Assembly (NCBI GenBank): GCA_037074615.1
Contig: CM073519.1
Location: forward strand, 28,789,001-28,853,000
DNA length: 64,000 nt
From: Leucaena leucocephala
Lineage: Eukaryota; Streptophyta; Magnoliopsida; Fabales; Fabaceae
Direction of reading: 5' to 3'
In this document: one piece after another, positions 23,478 through 35,732 of the stretch
Layout: the number at the start of each line of letters is the position of its first letter
How positions within the stretch are numbered: the stretch's first letter is position 1
Program-made: the position numbers and the translations under genes
The notes under the pieces: generated by a model
The model's database searches: none
Told to the model about the DNA's origin: nothing
Seen by the model: the letters and a program-made list of their open reading frames with translations, nothing else

Positions 23478-26303
23478 TGTAATATCCTTAATTTTCTGTA
23501 CTGGTTCCTATGTACAGATTAAACGGAATATATGAGCTCTGTTTCAGGAAAAACATGTGTACCTTTATGTAAAGAAAAGGATTAAATAGCAAAAGAAAGG
23601 AAATTAAGGGACCTAAATGCAATTATGGAAAGTTTAAAGTTAGGAATGAAAAGTAGACAAAAATATGGGGTCTTAAAGTGTAATTTTAGCCAAATTAAGG
23701 GACTCAATTATAAAGAAGGAAAAGTTCCCTGGGGCTAAAGTATAATTAAAGAAAATAGGCCAGAAGTGATTTGCACTGCCCGACAGCATTTCAGTCCCAG
23801 ATTCTACCAGAAGGTAGGGCAGGTGACGCCGGGTAACCAAGCCTAATACCGGAATTTTTGAAGACTCCAGATAGCCAGAAATGGACTGATCGTCCAAAAG
23901 TTATAAAAATTTATACCGGATACCCTAGATTTCAGATATAAGTGGGAAAATACAGGATGATGCGCCTTTATGGGCGGATGTTGGGAAACTGACAGGATAC
24001 CGATAGGAGGTCTGTAGGAAAAGTTATTCACAAAATAAAGAAATCCAGACGGAGTGTGAGGCCTCCGGGGATCCGGGTAGGAGATTTATCGGTATTTTTA
24101 AAGAGGCTGAATGCGATCGGATGACTTCGGTCAGATGACCGTTATAACCCCCAAGGATGCCTGAACACAGTAGGACACTATATCTGGGAAAAAGAGCCGG
24201 TGTCCAGAAAAGGTATATACTCGGTAAATAATAGTTAAAATATTCAATGAATTGTGTTAAAGGAAGATTCCTCGTAATACGTGCCATACAGGTAATGGAA
24301 CCAGGAAGCCCGAAAATGGTGCCATTAGAGGCCCAATAAGACTCTTGGACTGATAGGTGGGCCAGTGTCCAGCAGAACCCCGGAAAAGTGTGAAATTACG
24401 AAAATGCCCCTATGTTGTACAAAAAGGGCAGCAGATGAATATAGGATATTCTGGTCATTTTGGACAGACCCAGAGGTCAAGACATGTCTAAATAAGGTTG
24501 ACTAGAGCCAGTATAAGCTTTGACCGGGTCCAGAAAGGTGTGAAATGACGATTTTGCCCTTAGGGATTAAAATAGGACAAGATAGGGCACCAAGGGCATT
24601 TTGGTCATTTCGCAGGGGATCTGTAATTGAGTCTGGACCCAGTATTAAAAAGTTAATGATATAAAGGGTCTAGATACTAAATGTGAGGTCAGTAGACATA
24701 AAAAGGATCTTCAAAAACATCAGATTCAGAAAACGGCACGTTTTTCGAGACGATGGACTGGGCCGGTACCAGATTGGACCGGAAAGCTTCCAGAACCTCC
24801 AAATTTCATCACATGAAGAATATGGGTGGTGAGGTGTCCTATGAGGTGTCCCATGAGGTGTCCAGGGTGATGCAGTAAAAAGAATTAAAGAAAATAGGAA
24901 ATTCCAGGAAAAACCAGGACCACATGTTCAGATGGCTTCAAAATTACAAGAATGCCATCCATTAAAGCTATAAATACCCCCTTCCCCTCCCATTTTATGC
25001 ATCCCACGTTTTTGGCAAGAAAAGAGAGAGAAAGAAGAGAGAGAAGGAGAAAGAAAGAAAGAAAGGAAGTTCTGGTGGAGTTGGAAGTAGTAAGGAAGTT
25101 CTGAAGCTCTGCTTTTGAGGTAGCAACTAATCCTAGCTCTTATGTAATGTCTTTGTGATGTGTTGTTTTGTTTGGTTGATTGTTGTCCTATATGTTATGC
25201 TTGAAGCTCTATTCCAATGCTATGATCATATGATATTGAATATGGAAGCATGCAGCATACTTATCTATACACAGTCACAAGCAAGCACCGTCACTTTGCA
25301 TTACATATTTTGTTATGATTGTTGTTACTGGGATTCTTTTGAATCTCATTCCCAAACATAACATTACAGGGGAGGTTCTGTCAAAATAAAATTTGGAAAT
25401 CTTAAGAGACGCCGGTAGGCTGCCGAAATTCCGACAACGAAGGCGGAACAAAGAAAGGAACTGATACGTACTGTGTACATAGTGCTGTCTAAGGAGGCTG
25501 GAAGTGAGTGGACCCAGCAGGTTCATCCAGTCTTTCCTGGGTACTACGTAGAATGGTAGTTCGCATAAGGGAATTACCGAATCGGTACAACATCAGTTAC
25601 TTTCTAAAGAAGAATTGTAGCAGTTATGCTGCCGGTTGTTAGACAGAAAAGGATGTAATAAAATATGAGGGAGTTAATCATGCACTAATTTATAACAGTT
25701 GATTATTTGATATTAATTGTTATCTGGCCTGTATGACTGATATGTGTTGGCTGTATGCTTGAGTATGTAAAGACTAAATGCTGAAAATAGGCTCAGTGAA
25801 CAGTAACTCGTGAAGACCCATTCATGTTTGATAAATCATTAAAAATAGTAAATGATTGAATTAATGTACGAAATTTTTAGGGTAAAAAGTAGACATACTA
25901 AGATTTAATTTGATATATATAATGTCTAATTTGGATGTATACACGAAAAGATATAAATTGTTAAAGTTGGAACCAGAATGCTGGATTCAGGAGAAAGTCA
26001 TTGGATGAACAGTAAGATTGAAACGTTGACCCACGTGAGATTTGTCAAGGATTGGTCAACCAATGATTTTTCCCTGAAATATATTTGAGTTAGCTTCATG
26101 TAGCAATTTGAACCACTTCATTTCGATTTTTATAGAATTAGTTATAAATTTTCAAAATCAGGTCACTCATCTGGAATTTGCCACAGTGAACAGTACTCGA
26201 TATGAATAAAATTCCAGATTAAGTGTTTAGACTTCAATGACCCTGAAAGTGGTTTAAATGCTACTGAATGGTCCCTAAGATGTATAAATATAAGGATGTG
26301 ACA
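23478..26303 (+). repeat. 3' LTR of young chromovirus
   Basis: 2826 bp. Same as the 5' LTR except for scattered transitions and an extra 222 bp (25204-25425) that includes the conserved hairpin GGGATTC-TTTT-GAATCTC (25330-25347). Older LTRs of the family carry the same hairpin, so the 222 bp are ancestral and the 5' LTR has lost them. Confidence 0.95.
24969..24976 (+). promoter_or_regulatory. TATA box of the 3' LTR
   Basis: TATAAATA, identical to the one in the 5' LTR. The conserved hairpin lies about 360 bp downstream, so it is inside the predicted transcript. Confidence 0.7.
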
Positions 26304-26786
26304 CTATAGGCCCAATAAGATACATGAATAGTTATATGGGTCAATGTTTAGAAAAACCCTCAAAAGTGCAAAATTATAAAAATGCCCCTATATTGTAATA
26401 CTAAACAAGAAATGAATGGAAGGCATTTTGGTCATTTGGACATGGTCAAAATGTTGAGAGACATACAGGAATAATTAATCAAAGTCAATATATGCCCAAA
26501 TAAGATGTAAAGAAGTATGAAATAACAATTATACCCTTAGTGCTAATATAGTGTAAAACATTAAACTAAGGGTATTTCAGTCATTTTCTAAAGGATGATA
26601 AGCAAATAAATACTCTATTTAACAATGTCAGTGGTAGAAAAAAATATAAACACTAATTTTCATGATAAAATACATATTTTGGAATATCATAAAAGTTAGA
26701 AACGTAAAGCAGTCTGATTTTTATACAACTGACTGAGTACCGTATTGGACTAAAATTTTTCCTATCAGTATTTTCCTATGTCTTAC
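26304..26786 (+). mobile_element. Old gypsy LTR, right part
   Basis: It continues the LTR of 15461-16042: 'ggcccaataaga', 'aaaatgcccctatattgta' (about 26380), 'gaaataacaattatacccttag' (about 26520) and 'gggtatttcagtcattttc' (about 26570) match 16891-17180 of the young LTR in order. It ends abruptly where the minus-strand LTR starts at 26787. Confidence 0.75.
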
Positions 26787-29700
26787 TGTCACATCCTTAC
26801 TTTTAACCTCATTTATACTCCATTAGAGGTGATTGGAACCAATTACATGATCATTTGCTGTGAAAACATCCATTTCCAAAAGATTTGCTCTCAGGTACTA
26901 TTCACTTTTACTTCATTTGGTAATCCCATAACATGTACCCTACTTTGAAAATTATTAATTAATTTTAGAAAAATCAAAATAATGTGGTTCCAATTTCTAA
27001 TGAAATATCTTTCATAAATATTTGAGGGAAAAATATGAACTTGAGGTTATCTGGTCCACACGAAATCAGTTTATTGGTTAAAAATCACTGTTCATTTGGA
27101 AAAATCTGGAAGTTCCAGTTTCTTTGCCTTAAATTTAAAAATTCATTTATCTTTGGTTACTTATCCAAATGAACCGTGTTAGCTATGGAAATAAACCTCT
27201 AGATGTCCTCTTTAAGGTCACCAAATTTCATAGAAAAACTCGTTCATTTGATATATAAAATCATCATGTGAACGTCGCTGTCTCTAATTGTTTACCTTAT
27301 CTCAATTCCATATTTTAGTTTCAAATTTGGAAAATCATAACAATTTGATTACTTACCTAATTAAGGTGTTCTTGGTGTTAATTCAAAGATCTGTATCTCA
27401 GCTACCCTCACACCAAATTTCAGAATAAAACTCGTTGATTGACACATCAAAATTATCTTCAAATCACCACGGCTTCACAACGGGGTTACAGAAACATACA
27501 CCATGCATGCTAGCATATCATCCCATAGTGTCATGTAACTCATATAACTTATTATACAAACTTAATCATCAATATTCACTCTTTTCCCTTGAGAGGATCC
27601 AGTACCTAAAACATAGTTATGCATGTGGAAGAAATGAGATTTCATGGAAATCCCCATAGCAAGTTACACAAACTATAATATCATGAATGAGTAATTGAAT
27701 GCTTAACATGTTATCATGTGATGGAAGCTACTTCATAATGGTACATAAGAAAACTCTAACATGCATATTGTTATGACATAACTTGCAAGGAGTTGCAATC
27801 ATTCATACTTCATCATAGACATGATGACATAATCTCAAGCTCAACCAAACACCATAATCAACAAGCAAGCAAAACAATTAAACAAACATGAGTTATAGTT
27901 AGGTATCCTTGCTACCTCTTAGCTATCTTGGTCAAGACCTTCTTGGTATGATTTCCTTCCTTCACAAATGTCAAAACCTAACCATTAAAAAATAATACCA
28001 AGTTACAACTCAACTTGAACACCAAACCAAGACTAGGTTTTCACTAGCTCCCTTTCTTTCTCTACTTTATGTTTCCTACTTCTATCTTTCCAAAATAAAT
28101 TCTCATGGTTCGTTTCCACATAATTTTTCATGTAGGATCCAAATATGAAATCAGAATTTCCAAAATCAAAACATACCAATTGCTACAGTACCAAACCAAA
28201 ATGGATGTCCCTTTTTCCAAAAATTCACATTGTGATTCCAATGCTTCCAATACTTGTTCTCCTACTTTATCCCCACACAATTTTTCCATTTTAAACTTAT
28301 TGGAAGCATCAAAATCATGAAATTCCATCATATTAATAGTGCCAGCAAGAACACAAAACCCTAAATCCAAACATACTTGAATTCCCAAGCTTATACTACT
28401 TGATTCTAGCTTGTTTAAGCTTGTCTAAACTATCCATAACATAAAACTCATATTTTAACCATATATGACCAACACTTTCAGCAGTAACCATAAGGGAAAT
28501 ATAGCACAAAAACCCCTTAAAACCATGAGCTAACCTACTAGAACGAAGCTCAAGATCAAGGGAGATGATTACCTTGCTTGTTACTTCACTTTGGTTGCTT
28601 CTTTCTTGGTTGAATGGAAATTTTGCAAGAGTTTCCCCATGGTTCACCATGCATGCCAAAGTGATATGAATATGGGGTATTTATAGAGAAATTTGGGTTG
28701 AAATTGATGGCCAAGATTGATTTGGTTACTATTTGATACAAGGGCTCATATTTAATCTTGGATTTAACTTTTTATAAAAAGAATAATTATGACATCATGT
28801 GGGACAGCTCATGGGACACCTAATATGGGTATGGGACAGCTCTGGTACCGATCGGAGCAATTTCACAATAACCGGACTATTTTATGTTCCTAATTTTTTT
28901 ATAATATACCAGGATAAGTATTCTATCCTAGAAATTAATTTCTAGGCTTATCATACCATTGAAAATGTTAGAATGAGTATTTATCTGCCATCCATCACTT
29001 GGAAAATGACCAAAATACCCTTGGCGTCCTTTATTGCACTGTACTAACCCTAAGGGCATAATTGTCATTTCACCCCTCTTTGTACTACCTTATGGCATAT
29101 ATATTGGCTCTAACTAATCACATTTATACAATGTGCCAAGTTTTTTGCCTATCTAGAATGACCAAAATGACCTCCATCCACTACTGGTACAGTATGGGCA
29201 TCCAGGGGCACTTTTGTAATTTTGCACTTTTCCTGAACTGCTCTGGTCTTTGGCTTACTTAACTGTCCAGTCACCTTAATGGGCTCATGATGGTGCCATT
29301 TGGTCCTTATTATGGGTTTATTTCCTGTATTACCTTTATGGCTCAATTTACAATACAACTCTCTCCATCCTATTTATCGGGTATTTTATGTCATTGTAAA
29401 ATCCCGTATGGCTTCTACAGGGTTCCTTTTATGATTCTGTCAATTTTATAAATTCATATATTGAATATATGAATTGTCTATAAGGTCTTGTCTGATTCTA
29501 AGATCTAAAAAATACTGTAATAATTCCTTCTAACTTCAGGAATTTATATCAATTAATCGGGACCTCAAATCAAAATTCTTTGTTGTGTTAAACTGACCGG
29601 AATATTTTTGTCTATCTACTGGTAAAATTTAGGTCTGATATGATTCTGGACATTTTTAGCCTATTTTTGCTCAACTTTTCCATATTTATATTTAGGTCCC

Positions 29701-29946
29701 TTAACTTTGGATTAATTGCACTTTAGTCCCTGAACTTTTCATTAATTGCATTTAGCTGCCTACTTTTATTTCTACTTCAACTTTTTACCTTCAAACTTTT
29801 CAATTTTCGTTGAGGTCCCTATTCTTTCCTTAGTTATTAATCTTTCCATTTCATTTCTTAATCTGATACAGTCTATTCCAAGAAACTCATATCCATTTCA
29901 GATAATCTGTACACACATATCATATAGGAAAATTGGGGATATGACA
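26787..29946 (-). mobile_element. 3' LTR of an old minus-strand chromovirus
   Basis: tgtcacatcc at 26787 to gatatgaca at 29946, 3160 bp, with a reversed PPT (tttctctcccctta) immediately after. On the minus strand it has TATAAATA (28678-28685), GTGTCC boxes (about 28800-28820), AAAATGCCC-type boxes (about 28990, 29050, 29160, 29210) and the conserved hairpin (27636-27654). It appears inserted in the old plus-strand LTR. Confidence 0.85.
28678..28685 (-). promoter_or_regulatory. TATA box of the old minus-strand 3' LTR
   Basis: TATAAATAcccc on the minus strand, about 1030 bp upstream (in sense) of the conserved hairpin. Confidence 0.55.
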
Positions 29947-29985
29947 TTTCTCTCCCCTTAAAATAAATTTTATCCTCAAAATTTA
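29947..29985 (-). other. PPT and adjoining hairpin of old minus-strand chromovirus
   Basis: On the minus strand taaggggagagaaa abuts the LTR. The hairpin arms TAAATTTT and AAAATTTA (29964-29985) correspond to the TAAATTTCG/CGAAATTTA stem of the young element, with a compensated base pair. Confidence 0.7.
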
Positions 29986-29998
29986 TATTACATATATA

Positions 29999-32660
29999 CT
30001 AAGGAAATAGTTTAGGGTATGTTTCTCTCATTCTTTCCTCTGTTTCCCATGTAGCTTCACTCTCTGTTAATCCCTTCCAGACTACCTTAACTAGAGGGAT
30101 CTGCTTATTTCGCAACTGCTTGACCTTTCTATCTACAATCTGTACTAGTCCAACTTCATAAGTCAGGTCATCTCGCAATGCAATATCATCCTGCTCAACC
30201 ACATGTGATGGATTTGGAACATATTTCTTTAACTGGGAAATATGGAATACATCATGAATCTTGCTAAGATGTGGAGAAAGAGCTAATTTATAAGCCATTA
30301 ATCCTACTCTTGAGAGGATCTGAAATGGCCCAATGTATATAGGATGCAGCTTTGTCACTTTGATTGATCGCCTAGCTCCTGTCGTTGGAATCAACTTAAG
30401 GAATACATGCTCTTCTTCTTCAAACTCCAACGGCTTTCTTCTGATATCAGCATAACTCTTCTGTCTACTTTGAGCCGTTAATAGCCTCTTTCTAATCTTA
30501 TCAATCTGTGCTGCTATCTAATCTACTATGTCAGGACCAAACATCCTCCTTTCGCTCAACTCCCCAGCATAAGGGAGATCTATACTTCCGTCCATAAAGT
30601 GCTTCAAATGGAGCCATCTGAATGCTAGCCTGATAACTGTTGTTATAGGCAAACTCTATCAATGGAAGATGGACGTCCTAACTCCCTTTGAAATCCAAGA
30701 CACAAGCTCTTAACATATCCTTAAGCGTCTGGATTGTTCTCCCATATTGACCATCTGTTTGAGGATAGTAAGCTGTACTAAATCTGAGAGTATTGTCAAT
30801 TTTTTTATGTAGAGCTCGCCAAAAGTTTGATATAAACCGAGGATCTGTGTTAGATATGATACTACTGGGAATACCATGTAGTCTAACAATCTCTTTTACA
30901 TATAGTTTCGCCAGCTTCTCTAGAGAATCATTTTTATTGATTGCCAGGAAATGAGCTGACTTTGTTAATCGATCAATTACTACCCATATAGCATCATGCT
31001 TAGTAGGAGTCATGGGTAGTCCTTCAACAAAATCCATGACAATGCTGTCCCATTTCCACTCAGGTATCTCTAGTGGTTGTAATTTCCCTGCTGGCTTCTG
31101 GTGCTCAACTTTCACCTTTTGACATGTCAAGCATTTGGACACATAATTTACAACATCTTTCTTCAATCCAGGCCACCAAAATAAACTTCTAACATCATGA
31201 TACATCTTGGTCATACTTGGATGTACTGTATACTTGCTTTTATGTGCCTCCTCTAGGATCTTTTCTCTCAATCCCATTGCATTGGGAATATATGGTCGTC
31301 CCCTAAATCATAGTAATCCATCTTGGGACACATCAAAGTTTTTAGTTTCCCCTCTTTCTAGCTTACCTTTGAAAATCTCAGCGAGCTTATCCTGCTCCTG
31401 AGCCTCTGTTATCTCATCCTCAATGAAAGCTTTAATTTGCGTTCCTCTATAAGAACTTTTGCTATCTACATTTGATACAGAGGACTCTAATCTCGTACAT
31501 CTTCTATCAGTTCTAGCTCTTTGATCATGAGACTACCAACCTGCACCACCTTTCTGCTCAAGGCATCGGCCACTACATTAGTTTTTCCTAGATGGTATTT
31601 GATTTGGAAATCCTAATCTTTCAAAAATTCCATCCATCTCCGCTGCCTCATGTTCAATTCTTTATAATCTTGCAAATACTTTAGGTTTTTATGATCACAG
31701 TATAGTTCTATGGTAGCTCCATACAAGTAATGCCTCCATATCTCGAGAGCATAAACTACTGCTGCAAGCTCCAGATCATGAGTAGGATAATTCTCTTCAT
31801 ATGGCTTTAACTGTCGAGAAGCATAGGCTACCACTGGTCCCTACTGCATCAGCACACATCCCAACTCTTGCTTACTAGCATCAATATAGACTACATAAGT
31901 CTGAGCTGGGTCTAGAATAATTAGCACAGTAGTCGTGGTTAATCTCTGCTTTAGTTCATGAAAACTAGCCTTACATTTCTCATCCCACTTAAACTGCTGA
32001 TTCTTTCTGGTCAGCTTGGTTAGCGGCAAAGCAATTCGAGAAAAGTTCTTAATAAATCTTCTATAATACCCTGCTAAGCCCAGAAAACTTTTGATCTCTA
32101 TCACTGTCCTTGGTTGTTCCCAGCTTAGCACTGCTTCAATTTTACTAGGATCTATAGCTACCCTTTCGTGGGATATGACATGACCGAGAAATTTGACTTC
32201 TTGAAGCCAAAACTCACATTTACTAAGCTTAGCATAGAGTCATTTCTCTTTCATAGTACTAAGAACAATCTTCAAATGCTCTTCAAGCTCTGCAGCCGAT
32301 TTGGAGTACACTAAGATATCATCAATGAAGACTACCACAAACTGATCTAGATAAGGCCTGAAGATTTTGTTCATGTAATCCATGAAAATTGCAGGCGTAT
32401 TCGTCAGACCAAAGGGTATCACTAAGAATTCAAAATGTCCATAACGAGTCCTAAAAGTAGTCTTTGAAATATCATCTGCTTTGATTCTTAGCTGGTGATA
32501 ACCTTATCTCAGATCAATCTTAGAGAACAAGCTTGCTCCAACCAACTGGTCTAGCAAATCATCAATTCTAGGAAGAGGGTACTTATTTTTAACAGTAATC
32601 TTATTCAACTCTCGATAGTCAATGCACAATCTGAGACTACCATCCTTCTTCTTGACGAAT
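29999..32660 (-). pseudogene. pol: Decayed pol: RT, RNase H, integrase, chromodomain
   Basis: Read on the minus strand, homologous to the young element in the same order. RT fragments (about 32660-32160) include FVVVFIDDILVYSKS. RNase H (32131-31613) has YVVYIDASKQELG and CDHKNLKYL. Integrase (31277-30678) has the zinc domain CLTC, MDFVEGLP, and SNTDPRF in place of SDRDPRF. The C-terminal part with chromodomain (30430-29999) has VVWKGLTESEATWETEE. Many stops and shifts separate the pieces, and part of the integrase end is unreadable (30431-30677). RT and RNase H catalytic acids are partly kept. It is clearly dead and older than the young copy. Confidence 0.88.
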
Positions 32661-33545
32661 AACACTATTTAGGCAAACATCTGATGTAACTACTTTAGCA
32701 TTTGTAAGGGTTGTGACACATGTGGCATAATGCAACTTGCTAATTGTAAGGCCCAAACATTTAGCACATTCATAAGAAATAAAGGAATGACTTGCACCCA
32801 AATCAAACATAACAATCACAGCATGGTTATTGAGATAGATGATACCTTGGATCATCTTGGGTTATCTTTGTGCTTTTTCCCTTATCATTGCAAACACTCA
32901 CCCTTGAGTGCACGGCCTTTGATCATTAGCTACTTGGGGACAATTTTTGGAAAAATATCTAGGCTTCCCACATGTATAACAGACGTTCTACCCCATCAAG
33001 CATGGTTTGTCTTTATAGTTCTTCCTGCATTTGTCGCATACTCTAGACCTCTGGTCTCTATTATTTGCATTGCCCCTGTAGTTTCCTCTGTTAGGCTTCT
33101 TGTTCTACTGCTACTGTCTTTTCCTTTTCCTATTATAGCCACTGCTACCAGCTGCATTTCTATTCTGGTTAGTTCTCTCAGGAGCAGCAGTCTCTCTGAT
33201 CACCGGTCTTATAAACATCCACTGATTTAGGCTATTCTCAATGATCTTGTAAGCCTCTACTGCTTTATTAAACTGGTTGTACTATTAGGGAGTCATCTTG
33301 TCTTTCAAAGTAGTATTTAATCCCCCAATCATCCTCTCCATCATCCAACATTCATCATCCACCTATCGCAGGTAAGTGGAATACTAGGAAAGACGGATGA
33401 ACTTTGCCAAGTATTCGTCAAAGGATTATTTTTCTCCTTGTCTCAGCATAAGGAATTATGCTTCTCGTTCATTTTATACAGACTGGGGAAAATACTTCTC
33501 ATAAAACTGTTCAAGGAACACTTGCCATGTGATAGGAATATGTCT
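32661..33545 (-). pseudogene. gag: Decayed protease and Gag (truncated)
   Basis: On the minus strand, a protease fragment (32855-32690) with VMFDLGASHSFISYECA joins directly to RT near 32660. The ~500 bp normally between them are deleted. Upstream are two zinc knuckles (about 33065-32930, including CYTCGKPRYFSKNC), a basic stretch and part of the Gag domain to 33545, where copia LTR sequence takes over within the segment equivalent to 'ARDIPVTW' of the young Gag. The Gag N-terminus, PBS and 5' LTR are missing from the window. Confidence 0.8.
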
Positions 33546-34047
33546 TGTTGGAAATCGTGCCCTATGGGCCAATCATTGTCTTATGAACATTATTGATTTA
33601 TGAATTTATTAATTGTGTTATCATATTATTTGCATGTTTATTGTGATGACCATCCTTGGATAATTCATGATCTTATCCTAAATGTCCCTGGTCGGTCATC
33701 TATGCGGGAGCATAGATAAAATAAGACCAGTATGATTTTGAAGATGTATAGAGATATAAATCAAAGTCATAGGCACATGTAAGAGTACAAGGTGTTGGAC
33801 CGACCCGCTATGAGAGAACTGCATGGGTAACATCATAAGCTTCTCTCATATACAAACCATGTCAATATGCCATTTGACTTGAGATCATCATGGATTCCTA
33901 CATGACAAACGCTCAGCTTTGACCTAGTCAAAAGTCACTTTTGACCGAGTGATCATAAAGACTATGTTCGGGCTTAGTGGTTTTTCATGCGGAGGAATGT
34001 GAATGGTCAAGATGGATTTTGTCCCTCACATTCGTAGAGAGATATTA
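33546..34047 (+). mobile_element. Copia LTR fragment (first 502 bp)
   Basis: It matches the first 500 bp of the LTRs at 56374 and 61444 closely, including the W-box palindrome GTCAAAAGTCACTTTTGAC (33927-33945), and stops at 'gagagatatta'. It is probably the 5' LTR of the copia element whose 3' LTR is 61444-63291, but no matching duplication flanks the pair. Confidence 0.8.
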
Positions 34048-35328
34048 ACTTTTTGGCTTGGTGGCCATCAAATAGTATTTGGATTAATCTTGGCCTTTCA
34101 TTTCCACCCATATTTTTCTATCTATACCCTCCATTCACATTCCATTTTGGCAGCCTTATGAACCATAGGTGGAACTCTGCCAAAATTAATTTTGAGCTCA
34201 AAGAAAGCATACAACTTGGAGCAAAAAGAAAGGTAATTAGTTCCTTTGATTTTGGATTTTATTATAGGAAGTTTGCTTTTAGTTTTAACTGATTTTTATG
34301 GTATTTTCCCTTTGGTGTTGCTATTGGACATGCTGCTCATATGTGGTGGGAATATGAATTTTATATTATAGATAATTTATACAAGTTTAAACAAGTTAGA
34401 ATCAAGTAGTATTGGCTTAGAAATCCAAATATATATATAATTAGGGTTTTGTGTTCTTGGCTTTCACTATACAAAATACTATTTATATATGAGAATTTCA
34501 TGATTTTTATACTTTCAATGGGTTTAAAATGGAAAATTGTGTGGGGCAAGGTAAAGAAACAAGTAATGGAAGCATTGGAATCAAAATGATAATTATTGGA
34601 AAACAAAATAAGGTGTTTCAGTTCTGTATAGTAGACAAGGAAGAAGTTTGAATTTGAAAATTCTAACTTCATATTTGGATTCTACATGAAAAAGTATATG
34701 GAAATAAATCGTGATAATTTATTTTGTAAAGATGAAAGTATAAGGCATAAAATGGAACCTAGTGAAAACCTAATATTGAAATGCTTTGAAATTGAGTTGT
34801 AACTGGCTATTGTTTTATAATGGCTAGGTTTTGATATTTGTTTGAAAAGAAGACCATTTCAAGGATAGCTTGGCAAATATATCTTAAGAGGTAGTAAGAA
34901 TACCTAACTATAATCTCATGGTTGTTTGACTTTATACTTACTTGTTAGGAGTAATTTTTGGTTGAGCTTTTTATGATCTATGATGATGATGTATTGATGG
35001 ATGCAACTCCTTGCAATAAATGTCATGACAATATGCATGTTATAGTTTTCTTATGTATGATTATGAAGTAGCTCCCATATCATAATAACATGTTAGGTAT
35101 TTAATCAAGCATGCATAATATTATAGTTTATATAACTTGCTATTGGGATTTTCATGAAATCTTATTATTTCCATATGTATAACTATGTTATAGGTTCTGG
35201 AACCTCCAAAGTAAAAGGTTAATTGTGGATGGATGAACTTGTATTATAAGATAAGTTGGTCATATGACATTATGGGATGCAATAGTACATTATGGGGTGT
35301 ATGTATTATAAGGTAGTGACCTTATAAC
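34048..35328 (+). mobile_element. Gypsy LTR fragment, plus orientation
   Basis: It corresponds to the middle of a Tekay-like LTR: the pre-TATA block 'ggccatcaaatagta' (about 34062), a worn TATA (ctatctatacc, about 34117), 'gggtttaaaatggaaaattgtgtgggg' (about 34520), the 'aggtagtaagaatacct' motif (about 34890) and the conserved hairpin GGGATTTtcatgAAATCTT (35145-35163). It is truncated at both ends. It may be the displaced right part of the old LTR split at 26786. Confidence 0.7.
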
Positions 35329-35368
35329 TATGTCTATAACCCTGCTGATATGTCTATAACCCTGCTGA
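35329..35368 (+). repeat. 20-bp exact tandem duplication at an element junction
   Basis: tatgtctataaccctgctga occurs twice head to tail (35329-35348, 35349-35368), exactly where gypsy LTR sequence gives way to copia pol. Confidence 0.9.
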
Positions 35369-35732
35369 TAACAAAGTGTTTGTTGTCAGGAATGGTATCT
35401 TTCTCAAATGAGAATTTATCTCTCAAAGAACTAGTAGGAGAAAGGTACTCCTCGAAGAAGTTCAAGAGCCACAAGACACCATAAAACTACAGATGGAAAA
35501 TAAAGAAGACTTAGAACAAGTTGTTGAGACTCCTCAAGTCACGCAAGGTCGACAAAAATCTAATAGGACACGACTTCAGCCTCAGAGATATGGATTTTTG
35601 ATTTCTGACAGTCGTGATGTGTTTCTCATTGAGCATAATGAGCCAACTGCCTATTGAGAAGCTATAGTGGGACCAAACTCTGAAAAATGGGTTAATGCCA
35701 TGAAGTCTGAGATGCAATCCATGTACGACAAT
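35349..35732 (+). pseudogene. pol: Copia pol fragment before RT
   Basis: An open frame with stops at 35409 and 35655. It encodes the integrase-RT linker of a Ty1/copia polyprotein: YVYNPADNKVFVVRNG, an acidic linker, RTRLQPQRYGFLISDS, then NSEKWVNAMKSEMQSMYDN. The frame stops at the duplication acaat where the LARD-like element is inserted and resumes in the same frame at 59939. Gag, protease and most of integrase are absent upstream. Confidence 0.85.

Larger units (their letters stand above)
16043..26303 (+). mobile_element. Full-length Ty3/gypsy chromovirus (Tekay/Del type)
   Basis: LTRs are 16043-18646 and 23478-26303, both TG...CA, flanked by ctata (16038-16042 and 26304-26308). The internal region has a Met-tRNA PBS, Gag with two zinc knuckles, PR, RT, RNase H, integrase, a C-terminal chromodomain and a PPT. 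By eye the two LTRs differ at roughly 25 sites in 2.6 kb, mostly transitions, plus one 222-bp length difference, so the insertion is young. Three in-frame stops and one probable frameshift make it non-autonomous as it stands. It sits inside an older LTR of the same broad type. Confidence 0.95.
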
